NCBI GenBank assembly: GCA_021397835.1
Contig: JAJFZO010000777.1
Span: 622,501-686,500 of the forward strand
Reading direction: 5' to 3'
Source: Moringa oleifera
Lineage: Eukaryota; Streptophyta; Magnoliopsida; Brassicales; Moringaceae
DNA length: 64,000 nucleotides
The notes below the pieces were generated by a model, which had not been told where the DNA came from, did not search any database, and was given only the letters and a program-made list of their open reading frames with translations. Shown one piece after another: positions 13,001-25,794 of the stretch; positions within the stretch are counted from its first letter, which is position 1, and each line of letters opens with the position of its first letter. Position numbers and translations under genes: made by a program.

Positions 13001-16000
13001 CATGGTTAAGTTAATAGTTAGAATGAATTGCTCAGCGGTTAGTGGATTTAAAGTTTGTCTGATCACAGTATCAGTTAGAATGCATTCATGTCCATATGGT
13101 AAAACTAACCGGGGCAATTATGGATTAGGTGGGAGATGGCATTTTGTTTTGATTTATACTGCTTACGGAGACCATATTTTCTTGGTCTCGGAAAGTTCTG
13201 AATGAAGTGTAGAAATCTTTATGAAGTACAAGAGAAAGGCCAAGTACTTCACTTGTCAGATTATGAACTCTGCCTTTTACTTCTTGCCAAAATTTGAATC
13301 GCGCTTGGACTAGTTATCATGCAAGAATCATGAATTTGGAGGAAATAATTTCATAGGGCAAAGTAATATGGCACTCAAGTCCCTTGACTTGAGTAGCTAG
13401 GGCCTGTTGATGCCTTGGTGCTTTTGTGAATATATTCTTTTTACTATAAAAAGAAACCCTTGTTTATGGAAAATATTTGCTTTTTTTTTTTTTAGTTGTG
13501 CTAGTATGGTGTATTTTGTCATTCCTTTTAATCATGGTTCTCTGTGCTATGGTTCTGTCCTTTTTCCAATTGTGCGAGTACATGCTTAAATCTTTTTGCC
13601 AGTTCAATTTTACAACCTTCTAATGTCTCTTTTTAATGACTTCTCGCCAGTTTGGTCTCATAGATTTGAATAATAATTGTTTAGACTATCAAATGATAGA
13701 ACTTTTGCTTACCGATGCTCCTTGTATGTAATTCTTCTCTGTTAAATGCATCAGTTTTGCTTTTGTTGCAATTTAACTAAACTACAACTTAAGATTTGTT
13801 CTTTCTATATCTTTGTCAATGAAGCTAATCAGGAACGGTGAGATTGATGCTGCAATTAGTAGACTTTGTGATTGGCATCCCCAGATTGTCCAGGTTAACT
13901 GTCATACTTGATATCGTTTCTTATTTGAAGTTTTGGTTTTGTTTGATAAATAGAGCATTGTTTATTTATTGGGTCTCTTCGGTTTGTTCTCTAAATTTGG
14001 AGTATTATCTGTCATTAGCAAGCTATACATTGGATTTCTTCCTGGAAAGTAAAACATCCTATATGCTGTCAACGCAATAAAGCTTGTGAACTTGTCTGCT
14101 TCAATTGCATTCTTCTTCACTGCTCCATCTATCTAGTATCTTGTTGTGTCGTTTATTGATTTCTCATCTGGCATATAGCACTTAGGAGTGAATGGTTGCA
14201 TTCCATGCATGACATTATTCATGATCTTCAAGGTGGGATTTTGGGTTAGTGATATCAGAGTTCCTTGCACAACTTTGTTGCTGTTTCTTGAGTGATTCTT
14301 GTGTGGTGATGTATCTTATATGATAGACATGATTTAGGTGCAATGTCACAGATGTAAAATGTTTCTTTTTTCTCTTTAGTGATGATAAAATTTAACAGGG
14401 TTTACTCTAATCTAAAAAAAAAAAATCAATAACTGGTTTTACAATTACAGTACTTAAGATACTAGAAAAAATTAGTTAAGGAAATTTTAACATTAAGAAA
14501 TTAATTATAGTACTGGAATTATACAAGGTATGGCTAGGATTGAAGTATTAAACCTTTATCAGATTAGGATAAAGCTGCGAAATAGCCAATGAGTCCACTT
14601 TATAATCTTGATCTGCCTTCCTCGGCTTGTATGTTCCCCCTAAATAAGTTGTCCTTTTTTTATTATCATTAAATAACTGCTTGACTTTGCTTTTAATATG
14701 TAATTTTTGATTTCTCTACTGCTTACACTAGTAATTTAATCAAACAGTGCTGGCATCTTAACTATTTGGTTGTTCAGAAAGATGCATGATAGCATGAAGA
14801 GTTTTTTTCGACGTTTTGGTTAATTACAATACCTTAGACTCTAATTGAAAAACAAATTGAATAACTTAGACCAATTTTAGAGAACCTTTAGATAGCCACT
14901 TGATATATGAGATCATAGTCGTGATCATCATGAAATTTCTGATCCTGTTTTTCTCATCTTCTTAGTGTGTATGCTTACATGATTTCTTCTTCCCTCATAA
15001 CCAATGACTTTCAATATTAAGCAATGAATCTTATTTGGGTTGTCATAATTCTTTAGTAGTTAGTAAATTGTGATTATCATTAGCCTTCTAACAATTGATG
15101 CATAATTTTATTCAGGTTGTGACAGTCTACTTTGTTTTCTGCAGGATGACAAATCAGTTACTTGCTTTTTACTTCACAGTCAAAAATTCATTGAATTGGT
15201 CCGGGTATACAATTCGTCCCTTTTTAATTTGCTCGCTATTTACTTTATGATAGTGAAAATATATCCATATATACATATACATATATATATATATATACAC
15301 ATATACACATGTATACACATATATACACACACACACACACACACATTTGTCCATCAGGATAACTGAAAGCATTGTCTTTGATATCTAACCCTTGCAAACT
15401 TTAAATATCTTATGAGCTAATATTGTCCTTGAATTTATGGTGTTAAATAAGGACCAATGTTTAAGTTATTTTCTGAGTGTGCCTTATCATATCTCATAAA
15501 AGGATAGTCAATGTTTTAGTATAGTTTTTCCAATGGTTGGGTTGGCAATGTCAAATGTAATGCTACTTGTGGTCAAATTAAGTATTCATGATCTTACTGG
15601 ACACTCTGCTTAACCCTCGAACATATATTAGATAAAAGTGGTAAGAGTGGCAAAACAATGCTCTGAAATATTTCATGGAATGTGGAAAGTAGATGAACTT
15701 TATTTCTGCATCTTAAATCAAATTCCACCACATGCATTTCATGTCGATGTACCCAAGTTTGTTGGATCCTGTGGGGTTTAGTTCAATTGGACTAGGTCTT
15801 TGGTTTAAATCTGACCAAGCAGAGAAAGGTTTTTTCTTTGTTCTTATTGCTCACGTCTTACATAAATGTGCCTGGTATCTAGGTTGGAGCACTGGAAGAT
15901 GCTGTTAAGTATGGAAGAATTGAATTGGCGAAGTTTTTTGGATTGGCTGGGTTCGAAGATTTAGTTCAGGTATGAAGATAACATTTTTGTCAAGTTTTAT

Positions 16001-16947
16001 AAAAAAATTTAAATCTACATTTTACTGTATGATTATTGGGAGGGTATGCGGTCCTAACCTTTTGTGTTGGCTGGCTTTGGAGATTTATGCATTGTAAATT
16101 TTGTATCATTTGAATCACATATAAAGGTGCATTTTGGATGTGTTTTAACTCTGGTGGATAAATGAAGGAAACACCAATCATGTTGTGTTTTCCTGTTTAG
16201 TTAATAGGCGTAAGAGATCAAGACAAGAAGGGAGGCCATATGTCACTTCAAAAATGTTACTGGCCCTCCCAATTAAACTTATCAGATTTCAAATGAAAAA
16301 ATTATCTCAATATTAAATATGAAATTGTATTTTGGTTATTGGTGGAAGAGTTGGAATTTCTCTATCTTAGGAGTCAGTATTGTCATTTGCAATTTAAGAA
16401 AGGCTTATTGTCTGCTCCCAAATTACAAGACCAGAGCTTTTCATCCTTCCACTTTATGATAAAGTACAATCAATGGTTAATTATGTGAAAACAAATTGAG
16501 ATGAATAAAAACCTGTTTTCGTAATTAAATTTCTTTAGTTGATTTAGCAAGTTGGTTTCAACTGTCTTTGTCTCTTATGCATCTTTTGGTGTAAAAAGTT
16601 AGCATCAGGTCCTTGTGTCTTTTGCTTAAGCTTAAAGCTATTCTGTATCGAAATTCCATCTCTAGGACTGTGTTGCTTTGCTGGCATACGAACAACCACA
16701 GGAATCCTCGGTTGGATATCTTCTTGAAGAGTCTCGACGAGAAGTTGTGGCTGATACAGTTAATGCCATGATTTTGTCAACAAATCCCAGCATGAAAGAT
16801 CTGCAAGGATGCCTGCACTCATATCTTGAGAGGTTACTCAGACAACTAACTGCTTGCTGCTTGGAGAGAAGGTCATTGAATGGTGATCAAGGTGAAGCTT
16901 TCCACCTGCAACGAGTGCTTAACAGTGGCACGAAGGCGAAATGCTAG
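8476..16947 (+). CDS. RanBPM-like protein (SPRY-LisH-CTLH-CRA), GID/CTLH complex subunit homologue
   Basis: Ten exons give a 475-aa protein: 8476-8885, 9572-9718, 9880-9966, 11562-11607, 12127-12203, 12542-12704, 13825-13893, 15145-15204, 15883-15969 and 16666-16947. All junctions are GT-AG and hold frame. An Asn/Ser-rich leader is followed by TELNTINSSGGFLVVS, where the family similarity begins. A SPRY/B30.2 domain covers about residues 65-235 (VQANKPAP, YYFEIYVKDAG, YRGQGKGEAFGPTYTTGD, GPLFPTVAVHSQ). LisH is at about 256-290, CTLH at about 315-372 and CRA to the end (CCLERRSLNGDQGEAF). Such proteins scaffold the CTLH/GID ubiquitin-ligase complex in cytosol and nucleus. The frame is open upstream to about 8284, but the ATG at 8476 fits homologue N-termini better. 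Intron 3 contains a hAT-like element. Confidence 0.93.
10009..10034. repeat. (AT)n microsatellite
   Basis: An alternating AT run of about 26 bp just inside intron 3 of the RanBPM-like gene. Confidence 0.95.
10282..11202. mobile_element. Non-autonomous hAT-like DNA transposon in RanBPM intron 3
   Basis: The segment starts CAGGGGG and ends TTTGCCCTG, so the termini are short imperfect inverted repeats. It is flanked by a perfect 8-bp direct repeat, GTTGCAGT at 10274-10281 and 11203-11210, the target-duplication length of hAT elements. Its 3' portion (about 10930-11200) is clearly related to 40325-40530 in the TFIIIA 5'UTR intron, which has the same 3' terminus. No transposase frame is present. 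Confidence 0.68.
15260..15346. repeat. Compound AT/AC microsatellite
   Basis: A run of (AT)n and (AC)n units with interruptions in RanBPM intron 8, just after exon 8. Confidence 0.9.
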
Positions 16948-18489
16948 CTGAGGTGAAATTGTGCTTCTGGTTTCCCTGTTCATATTGGTAAATGACCTTT
17001 CATGAACTAAATTTACAAGTGATCAGATTGGTTTTAGCATCTGGTATACTCATAGAAAGCCCTTTAACATTCTTGATGCACAATAATGCTACATTATTTC
17101 AGAAGATTGGGGCATTCTCTATATCACTGTAAGCTTGTATCCACACCGACTTCTTTCAAATGGAAAATTTTTTCTTCTTCTGATTTCAGTACAAATACTC
17201 TTGATTGGAGTATTGTTGCCAATTGGATTTATTGTATAGACAATTTAGCCTGAGTTTGGGCTCAAGGTTGGGCGTGTAAATGGCAAGGTGTTCTGCTTTC
17301 AGCCACCATAGGAATGTCTGATGCGTTGCACAAGATTGGAAGTGCAGCAGAACAGTTTTTACAAGAATGTGTGTAAAGACATCGGCATCCACACACAGGG
17401 CTGTTGACAATTGGTTGGACTGAAAGTTGATTTGGTATAATTCTCTTCTTCCCCCTTTCTCTAATGGATTAAAATATTATTCCTATAGGAATCTACAGTT
17501 TAGTAGCAATTCCAGACGATACAAAGAGCAAAGAGCAAAGCAGCAATATGGATCCAGTCAAGGTGTTGCAAATAGTTTCAGTCCGTTGTTGGTCTGCCTT
17601 ATCGCTCTCTCTAATCATTGTCTTTTGAAGAATACTTCCATGTTTTGTATCCTTATTTTGTCATCCACTGTTTTCAAATGGTACATCGAAACTGACAAAG
17701 TAGACATGACATGTACGGACAGCAAATCTGATCCGTTACTAAAACAAAATGCTCGTACATACAAATCCAGATTTTCAAGAGAAGCACAACGCATTCTCTA
17801 GAAAATTGTGCACAGAGGGAATTGGAACCGAATGATTTCACATGGGTATTGCATTTTACCCTTGTATACTTCACAAGCCTATTCTTTTTCATAAATTCTT
17901 TTAGACAATTATGTTTTGGAGTGTGAAAAGAAAGAAAATGGGAGAGAGAGGTATCATTGACACTTGATCTAGCAGACTTGACCCATGCTATTATTTGTGG
18001 GCTTATTATGCACTATCGATCTTATGCTAACCGGGCTTGCTGATTGGTCAATTTTAATATTAACGATTGTCATTCCATTTGACCTCGTATTATGCTTATA
18101 TTCCTTACTAACGTGAGAAATGATATGATTTGGTTGGTAATAGCATAACATGTAGAGATTAAGGTCATATAATGGCACGGGTTCTTCTATTTACTATAAA
18201 CAAATTAGTTTCGGAGTTGTAAGAATAACAATGTGGCTGTTAGAAGGCTGGCATTGGGTATTTGTTCCATCAACCATCATCCATCGCGTGGTTGGCTATA
18301 AGAAAATGGAAACTGAAAAAGGGTAAGTATTGCTGTTGCCTGTTGTTACGCAATGCATGAATGGTGGGCACCTCATATATATATTTCTCCAACATCAAAC
18401 ACCATTAACATATTATACCTTTCCAAGATGAGTTTTGCCCACGAAGCCTCTTCCCCAGCTACCTACTGATCCTGGTACATACCAACCCC

Positions 18490-18540
<51 letters not shown>

Positions 18541-19109
18541 ATATACAATACATACGTATTGGCCTTTCTGTCTCATCTGGGGGTAATGGGTAGGATTCTA
18601 CATGCATATTGTTTGGTTCTCTGCATGGTCCCTGCATGCTATTGATCATGTCCTTGATTCAAAACTAGAGGATGACTGGAAAGCATATCTTCTCCTTTGG
18701 TTAATTGTTTCTGTCTGCCTTATGGAGATTGGATTCAACCTTACATAACAGATCTGATTGCTTTCACGGGTTAGTTTGTTTAGCTTTCTGAAACAGAACG
18801 GAATAGAATAGAAATACCTATCTGATTCTGGGGGTTGCATTGTTCTATATGAACAGCACCCATATAGATATCTCTCAACCTGTCTAATAATCCAATGTAC
18901 CAAATGGGATTCTTCTCCAATGCAAGGTTGAGTTACTCTGACCTTGAAGAAGGGCATAAAGATTTTTGTTGCTTATTCATGTTAAAAGAACCAGGACCCA
19001 ATAGCCGATCCAGGGAGGATCCATACAGAAAGAAGATGGATCTTCCTTCTTGGCTAGCAATATTTTGATCTATATCTGTTTCTTGCAGGGTCACATGTAA
19101 GCTTCGTGA
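16948..19109. other. Intergenic region: RanBPM 3'UTR, bZIP promoter and 5'UTR
   Basis: No supported coding gene is seen. 16948 to about 17500 is likely RanBPM 3'UTR. Around 18360-19109 is probable 5' leader of the bZIP gene. The sequence TTCTTGCAG just before 19089 looks like a splice acceptor for a 5'UTR intron ending 21 bp upstream of the start codon. Confidence 0.45.
18486..18539. repeat. Poly-C followed by (TC)n microsatellite
   Basis: Fifteen C residues are followed by about 19 TC units upstream of the bZIP gene. Pyrimidine tracts of this kind are common in plant 5' leaders. Confidence 0.95.
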
Positions 19110-20421
19110 ATGGAGTACTTGAATGGGTTATCCAACATGAGTGATTCCATTCTTCTTGGCAAACCAGCACCGCTACCCCCAAGAAGTCCCTTTCAATCAA
19201 TTCCTCCATCGCATTCAGAGTACATCACCAGTTCAGCCATAGTTTCAGACTGCTTTCTCAAGCCTATCCAGGGCCATGCCCGGCACCAACGAGCATCTTC
19301 AGATAGCCTTCTCATAGAGGAGCAGCCTTCATGGCTTGACGAACTTCTCAGTGAGCCAGAAACACCAGTGTACAACGGGCACCGACGTTCCTCAAGTGAC
19401 TCCGTTGCATTCTTGGATGCAGCAACTAAGCCATTTTTAAGGGAAGGGAAGGCAAGTCTTTATGCTGCTGGACCTTCTTGGGTATCTGACAACTTTGATC
19501 ATCAAGAACGTCCGTGGCACGCTTCCCTTAATAAGACTCGGAATCCTTTCAGTATACAGCAAGAAAGAGCTTGGGAGACATCTCTGAGGAATGGAATTAT
19601 TCTTCAGAACTCTGGATTACTAAGCAATCTACAGAAACAAGGTGCCATGCCATCTAAACCCATGGCAAAGCAAGTAAGAGAAAGCAAATCAGGCTCTTCT
19701 GTTAAAAAGGATTGCTCACAGGGAAATCCAGCATCCAGGAATGAATCCAGACGGGCTAAACAGTATGTTTTCGCTTAATTTTTTCCCATTTCTTCTCTCT
19801 CTCTCTGTTTGTCTATTTGTTTGTGATCTTAGATAGAGTTATCTAATGTCGTCCCATAATAACACAAACAGGCAAGTTGCTCATCGGTCTCGCGTGAGGA
19901 GACTGCAATACATAGCAGAGTTGGAGAGGAATGTCCATATATTACAGGTGAGGCTGACGAAACTGAAAACTTGTGCTTTCCTTTTGTGCCCCTGCTTGGT
20001 CATATAATATTTGAGATTAAACTCTGTTTGACTTCACAGGCAGAAGGAACTGAAGTTTCAGCTGAGCTTCAATATCTTGACCAGCAGAATCTCATATTGA
20101 GCATGGAGAACAGAGCCCTGCAGCAACGGTTGGATAGCTTATCTCAGCTGCAACAGCTTAAACACAGTAAGTTATCCTTACTCTGAGATTACCCTTCTGG
20201 ATACAACAAGATCTGATTGCTTGTCTGTACTGACGGCCCGCCCGGATTTGGTGGTTGATGCAGTGGAGCAGGACATGTTAGAGAAAGAACTAGGAAGGCT
20301 TCAGTTTCTGTACTGCCAACAGCAACAACAGCTGCAGCAACAGCAGCGGCAGAAACATTCTACACGTGGCCAATCTGAAAGTAGAGAACTTGATTCCCAG
20401 TTTGCTAACTTAGCTATATGA
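19110..20421 (+). CDS. bZIP transcription factor with atypical basic region
   Basis: Four exons (19110-19762, 19872-19947, 20040-20166, 20264-20421) encode 337 aa. The N-terminal half carries two Ser-rich motifs (RASSDSLLIEEQPSWLDELL and HRRSSSDSVAFLD) typical of a plant bZIP subgroup. The basic region spans the exon 1-2 join: RRAKQQVAHRSRVRRLQYI. The zipper follows (ELERNVHILQAEG, LDQQNLILSMENRALQQRL), and the C-terminus is Gln-rich. A normal bZIP has N-x7-R. Here the position of the invariant Asn, eight residues before the final Arg of HRSR, is a Lys. Nuclear location is inferred. DNA binding may therefore be changed or may depend on a partner. The closest relatives I can recall are the At1g58110/At1g35490-type proteins. 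A 5'UTR intron is likely. Confidence 0.88.
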
Positions 20422-20923
20422 TAAAACAATAGAGTTCTGAAAGTGGTTTCTGCAAACAGAAACTCCTTTATATATTACACATAAGCACTTCATCCACCCT
20501 GGATGGTGTTCATACTGTTAGAGCTTCTGTCCTGTTCTTATTTCTTGCATTTCCTGTCTGTTGCTTGCTGGTCATTCCCATCCCAGCAGAGCTGCCAATC
20601 TCTTGGATTGAGCTCAGAGGAAATTTACATGTTACTGTATTTATCATGTTCTTCTGTCTAAATCAATTCACATTGTATGTTTCATCAGGCTGGAAAGACA
20701 TCACCCTAACACCATACAAGGCTGTTAATTCTTCAAATCAGTTAACTTTACAGGCATGTAACTGAGAATAAACACAAAAAAGAAAAACGTAGCATAGATT
20801 TACAAATGAATAGCAGATATTATTGCATCATCAAATAAAGAACGATTGAGTTAGCTGTAAATTCTACATATTTATTTGATCTAAAACTAGTATACATATC
20901 TGACAACAAAGTAGATACAAGAC
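20422..20923. other. Convergent 3' flanks of the bZIP gene (+) and the 784-aa gene (-)
   Basis: About 500 bp that must hold both 3'UTRs. No other gene is seen. Confidence 0.5.
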
Positions 20924-23900
20924 CTATGTTTTGGTTGCTGCAATGGATTTCCAAGCCTTTTTCTTTTTCTTCCACCTATAGGTTGCTATTTTCTCAGATT
21001 TCCACCATTGTCGAAACATTTGTCGGTCTTTCAACCAGCCAGAATAATCTTTCCCTTGCTTACACTCAATGAAGTTTGCTAAATCATCCATATCAGAATG
21101 TCCCAGGGATCCTTCACTAATCACACACTTCAGGAAACTCTCACCATTGCAGGTCTCCTCGTGTATACCAACAACAGAATCCATATGCTCCAGAACAGAA
21201 GCATTTTCTGGAGTTTCAGTCTGCTCAACTTGATCAGAACTTGTCCTGCAGCCCGTGCTGGAGAAACATAGAGGGAGGAGGAATTAATGGAAATTGATCA
21301 TAGCCTTCAAAGTAGCCAATCAGAAAAAGCTGTTTGTAACAAAAATTATGATCAGAAGAGCATCATCAACGACAATTTGGAAGTGGGCCATAAAGACTTA
21401 ATTATCCTATATCAAATATTTAACTTGGTCAAGGATCTTGTACTGCTTAAACACGCACAACAGATGGACAAAAAACAAAGATTTATCCATAATAAACAGA
21501 TTAAAAGCATTCAGAGGACTTTATTCCCATATTAACTTTTAGACTTGCTTGCTGCATATAAATCAAGCTTAACTTGTTTATAAAGAAAAGACAAATAACA
21601 AACAACCAAAATAAAACTAAAGCAGTTTTATATGTTTCGGGAACTTGCTAAACATGATTAATAACGAACATGTCTGCATGCTAGACAACCAGACATCACA
21701 TACCCCAGGTATAATGTCCGAATCTTCTGAAACTTTAATGCAACTGCTTGGCTAGATTTTTGGTCCGCTGGCACCTGCAGAATTGACAATTAATTTTGTG
21801 TACCAGACAAGCAAGAATAAACAGGGTAAAGCCATCAACAAACAAAAATTTACCTCTCCAACTTTATTAGAGGATGGAGATGCTCTAGCTTTATCTGAAA
21901 AACCAGAGGAAGATTTTGATGTGGAACCACTTAATGACCCAAGAGCATCTAAATCACCCTCTTCAAGAATAAATAAATTCAACACTGTGATCAATGCAAA
22001 TAAACAGCCCTTCACTAGGAAATCTAGCTTACTAACATAACATAGTGACAGCAAGCCTGAAAAATGCAAAAGCATCCACTTGGACTTTGAATGCCTTGTT
22101 GGGTGTGATTCCATTGTGTCACATAAGAATCTTTGAACAGGTAACAAGACGCTGAACTTTTGAAAACAATGGACAACATTCATCATAGCATCATATTCCT
22201 TATAGGAGGAAACATCTTCGTAGGCTTTTGAAGAACTTGAACTCCTATGCTTTAGACACCATAAAACTTGCCACATTGAACAAGTCATTAACTTCAGCAT
22301 AGACGCAAGAAGACAGAGATCTTGAGCACTTGTCTCCCCTTCTGTATACAACACATTATGATCAACATCATCTGAAGAACTTCTAAGTATTATACAGCTT
22401 AAAATTGATAAAAGCTCAGCTGCGAAGGACATATTAAATACATGAAGGCAGTGTTTTATGTATACAATAGAGGCAGCCAGCAGCTCAGACTTCTCTTCAA
22501 CGGGTATCTTGCTCGAGTATGAACCCCATGAGTCATTGCATTTGGTAACTAGATGATGAATTTTTTCCCACGTGGTTGGCAGAAGATAGCACTCAAAAGC
22601 CACCCGAGAATTACTCTCAGACATATGGGATTTTGAAAAGGTATCATCACCACCTATAGGATGGCCCTCCTTATAGAAATTACTCATGTGTCTTGTGTAC
22701 AAGATGACAGACCTTTCAAATGCTGATAGATAGCAATTCATTAGTCTAAGTTCATCCTTAGAAGACATGCTAATGGCATCAGAAACCAATAAAATGAAAT
22801 GTGCTTGAAACATCTTTGGAGCAGAAAACAGAACAGGGTTGAGTAGCAATGATAATGCTGCAGTCAAGCTCATTTGAGGAGGGCTGAAATCATTGTTGTG
22901 CTGCCAAACTAGTCTGTTGATGAACTTTGCAAATGCTGGCTCGTCAGAAAATGACAAAATAAAATGAGCAGAAATCACCTCGAGCACACTTCCAATATCA
23001 CCATGCCCAAAGTGACATGTAAAAAGCTTTTCAGCTCCAGAAGACAGAGAATCAATTCGCAAAAGGCAGTCTCTCACTGATTTATTCACCAAAAGCTCAT
23101 CCGCAAAGGCCTAACATGAGACCTCGATATTAGGTTATGATCAACCATGAAGGAACTCCATGGAAGTACCAGGATAGAAAGAGAATCACAGAATATATTG
23201 TAAAATTAAAATGTCAAAAACTTCAAACATATTAAGCATCATACCTTGAAAGACAAAAGAATGATTTAATCAATAAATTGGAACAACAAATCTTTTGTTA
23301 GAGTAATGCGCATATCGACTAAGTTTAGAAGAAAACACGGGATACATTCAATTATGAGGAAACCAAAATGACAATTAGGGTCAAGACAGGAGCACCAGAA
23401 AATAATTTGTTGAAAACTTTATTCGAATAGTCAAATATAAACATGAGGCCTTATGATGCTAGTGAATAGTACTGGCAAATATAGTCAGAAATATGAACAG
23501 AGAACAACCTCATAATCATGAAATAACACGCTAAAGTTTTTTCCCTTTTTATTTTCCTCTTCTCTTGGTAGAGGAGTGCAGGAACTTGTCACGAACCAAG
23601 TAACGCACAAACCATTATTATAAAAGGAATGCATCTGATCTTTCTCTTTCCCAAGTTCTTTCCTGATAAGGTAAATTTATTGAAAACATAAGTATTTTCA
23701 TTCATATTGCTCCAGGGCAAACAACAAAAGAAGTTATCATACCTAGTCCGAGGTGTAACATGAAAAAAACAAAAAAGTAATAAAAACTTTTTGTTTAGCA
23801 ACCATTGGTAGGACTTAACTATAGATTACAACTTATGAAACTTTTCAAATTTAACCATTTCAGTGGGATCATTAGAAATACCTCCAGCACCACACAGAGG

Positions 23901-25794
23901 AACGTACAGAAAGGATTTGACGGTTCCACAAAACTTATGGAAGCAACAAAGTCCTCAGCAACCGAGGTGGCACATGCATCATCAACACACATATATTCAT
24001 GAGAAACTAACTTCCTGAAGATGAACGAATTTTTCTCCTTTCCTCCACTCAGCTCCACAGAGATTAACCTACTAAGCATTGAGAGAAGAGCTTGGCCCTT
24101 TTCTAAAACAAGTTCTTGGTCCGACATAAGCAAGGTCAAGATAACCATACAACATCTTAGCATAACAGTTAGTTCTTCAAGTGGGGCTCGAAATTGCAGA
24201 TATAAGGTAGAATGGTCATGAGCCTTACTAGAAGAAACACAGCATAAAGCATCAAAAAAATCCTTAAATTTGATATCAAGCTGTCTGAACAAAAGATTAG
24301 AGAGAAAGCATATGTCTTTGAAATTTACTTTGACATCATTTCCATTAAACTTCATGTTGAAGTAATTTGAAGCAGCTTTACAATCAAGCCAACTAATTGG
24401 TTCACCCAATGAAAAACAAACCAATAGGTGATACAAACTTTTCATGATTGGTAGCTGTGGAACCTGCAATTACAAAGGATAAGCAAAGATAAGAGGTACA
24501 CAATGCCTAAGAAAATTAGTTCCAGACACCTCAATTAACATCCACGTAATGAAGCACAAAATCACAGGGGGTTTAATCTAAAAGACCTTAAATGTTCTAT
24601 ATTTCTCAACATCAAATGGATAAATAAATAATTCTCAACATTTTTTGATCGTTCCAAACTCCACCTATTTCATGCATAATTGTCTTATTCTCACATAACC
24701 TGGTCCAAGGCCAAATAAAGGAGGAAGGTTGCAATAGACCAAGAGCCAATGCAACACTATAGTAATATCTTACAAACAAAGAAAAAATAAAATAAAATTT
24801 TTTGTCAAATGTGAAGATGGTAGTAATAAGGATCAGTTGACACAATGGTGTTTAATGGATTGGACACATGCAGCTAGGCCTAAGAATGCACAAGTGTTCA
24901 GGAGTGCCTTGATCTGAGCAGATGGTACAAGTGTAGACCAATGATTACAGGTGTTATGGCAGTTAGTTAGAGAAGAACTAATTTCTAAAATTATCTAAGC
25001 AAAGACATTGTCTTTTATCTGGAAAATTAAAGAAAAGGGATACATTTAGGTGTCACAACTAATTTTGGATCACAACATTACCAAGTACAGTTAAAAATAC
25101 TCCAGACTGTGCATTCCACATTCCAAAAACTTTTCAACAAGAACAAATTTGAGAAAAAAATTTCGGTTATCACCATACACAATTTCCTTTCTGCCCTAAA
25201 AATGAAAGAAAAGTTATAATCTGAGGTCCATTTTCATTCTCAAAATTGCGTAGTTTGAAAGGCAAAGAACAAAAGTGAAAGAAAAGACAAATGTTTAACA
25301 CATTTAGAAAACTGAAAAAAAAAAAAAACATTTCAGTGGGATATGATATTAATTTGATCTCAAATGGGCATTTTAGGAGCCCAAAAAAAAAAAGTGACAA
25401 CATCAGCTATGAACTGAAGAAAAAAGCAGGACAGGAAAAAGGAAAGATTCTTCAGCAACGCTCAAGAATTTAAAAAAAAAAAATGAGTGCATTTTCTTCA
25501 ACCGGATTCATAGATTAAACAAGCCCTAGTATGGTCGAACCTTTCAATTAATTAACTCCTTCAACGACCCAAGAACATGCTCAGAAACCCGAACGACCTT
25601 ATGAAACAGCCCAATGGAAGAGAGAAGAAACAAAAATCAAGATAACCCCGACTAATTGTCACATATAGTACAGACGTTGGTACCTGCTTAGAGCCAACAG
25701 CGGAAATAAAGAACTGGAACGAGTGAGGGGCGTTATCATTGAAAGCATCCGAATTAGGGCGCGGGCGCTTCTTCTTGGCACATTTGGCCGCCAT
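20924..25794 (-). CDS. Uncharacterised plant protein, about 784 aa, alpha-helical with basic C-terminus
   Basis: Five exons join in frame on the minus strand: 25794-25684, 24463-23882, 23110-21854, 21774-21704 and 21257-20924. The N-terminus is basic (KCAKKKRPRPNSD), a possible nuclear signal. The bulk is Leu- and Ser-rich and predicted helical, with runs such as ALSLLLNPVLFSAPKMFQAHF, and no membrane anchor pattern that I trust. The C-terminus has a conserved-looking block: VPADQKSSQAVALKFQKIRT, a linker, then FIECKQGKDYSGWLKDRQ and a Lys tract (WKKKKKAW). I do not recognise a named domain; the overall layout is like large helical-repeat nuclear proteins, but that is only an impression. An upstream in-frame ATG exists, but the one at 25794 begins the natural-looking basic N-terminus. 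Exon joins are supported by GT-AG and frame only. Confidence 0.75.

Noticed and set aside
15765..15830. TAGTTCAATTGG and GGTTTAAATCTGACC resembling Pol III A and B boxes
   Set aside because: Spacing is too short and no cloverleaf can be drawn; not a tRNA gene.
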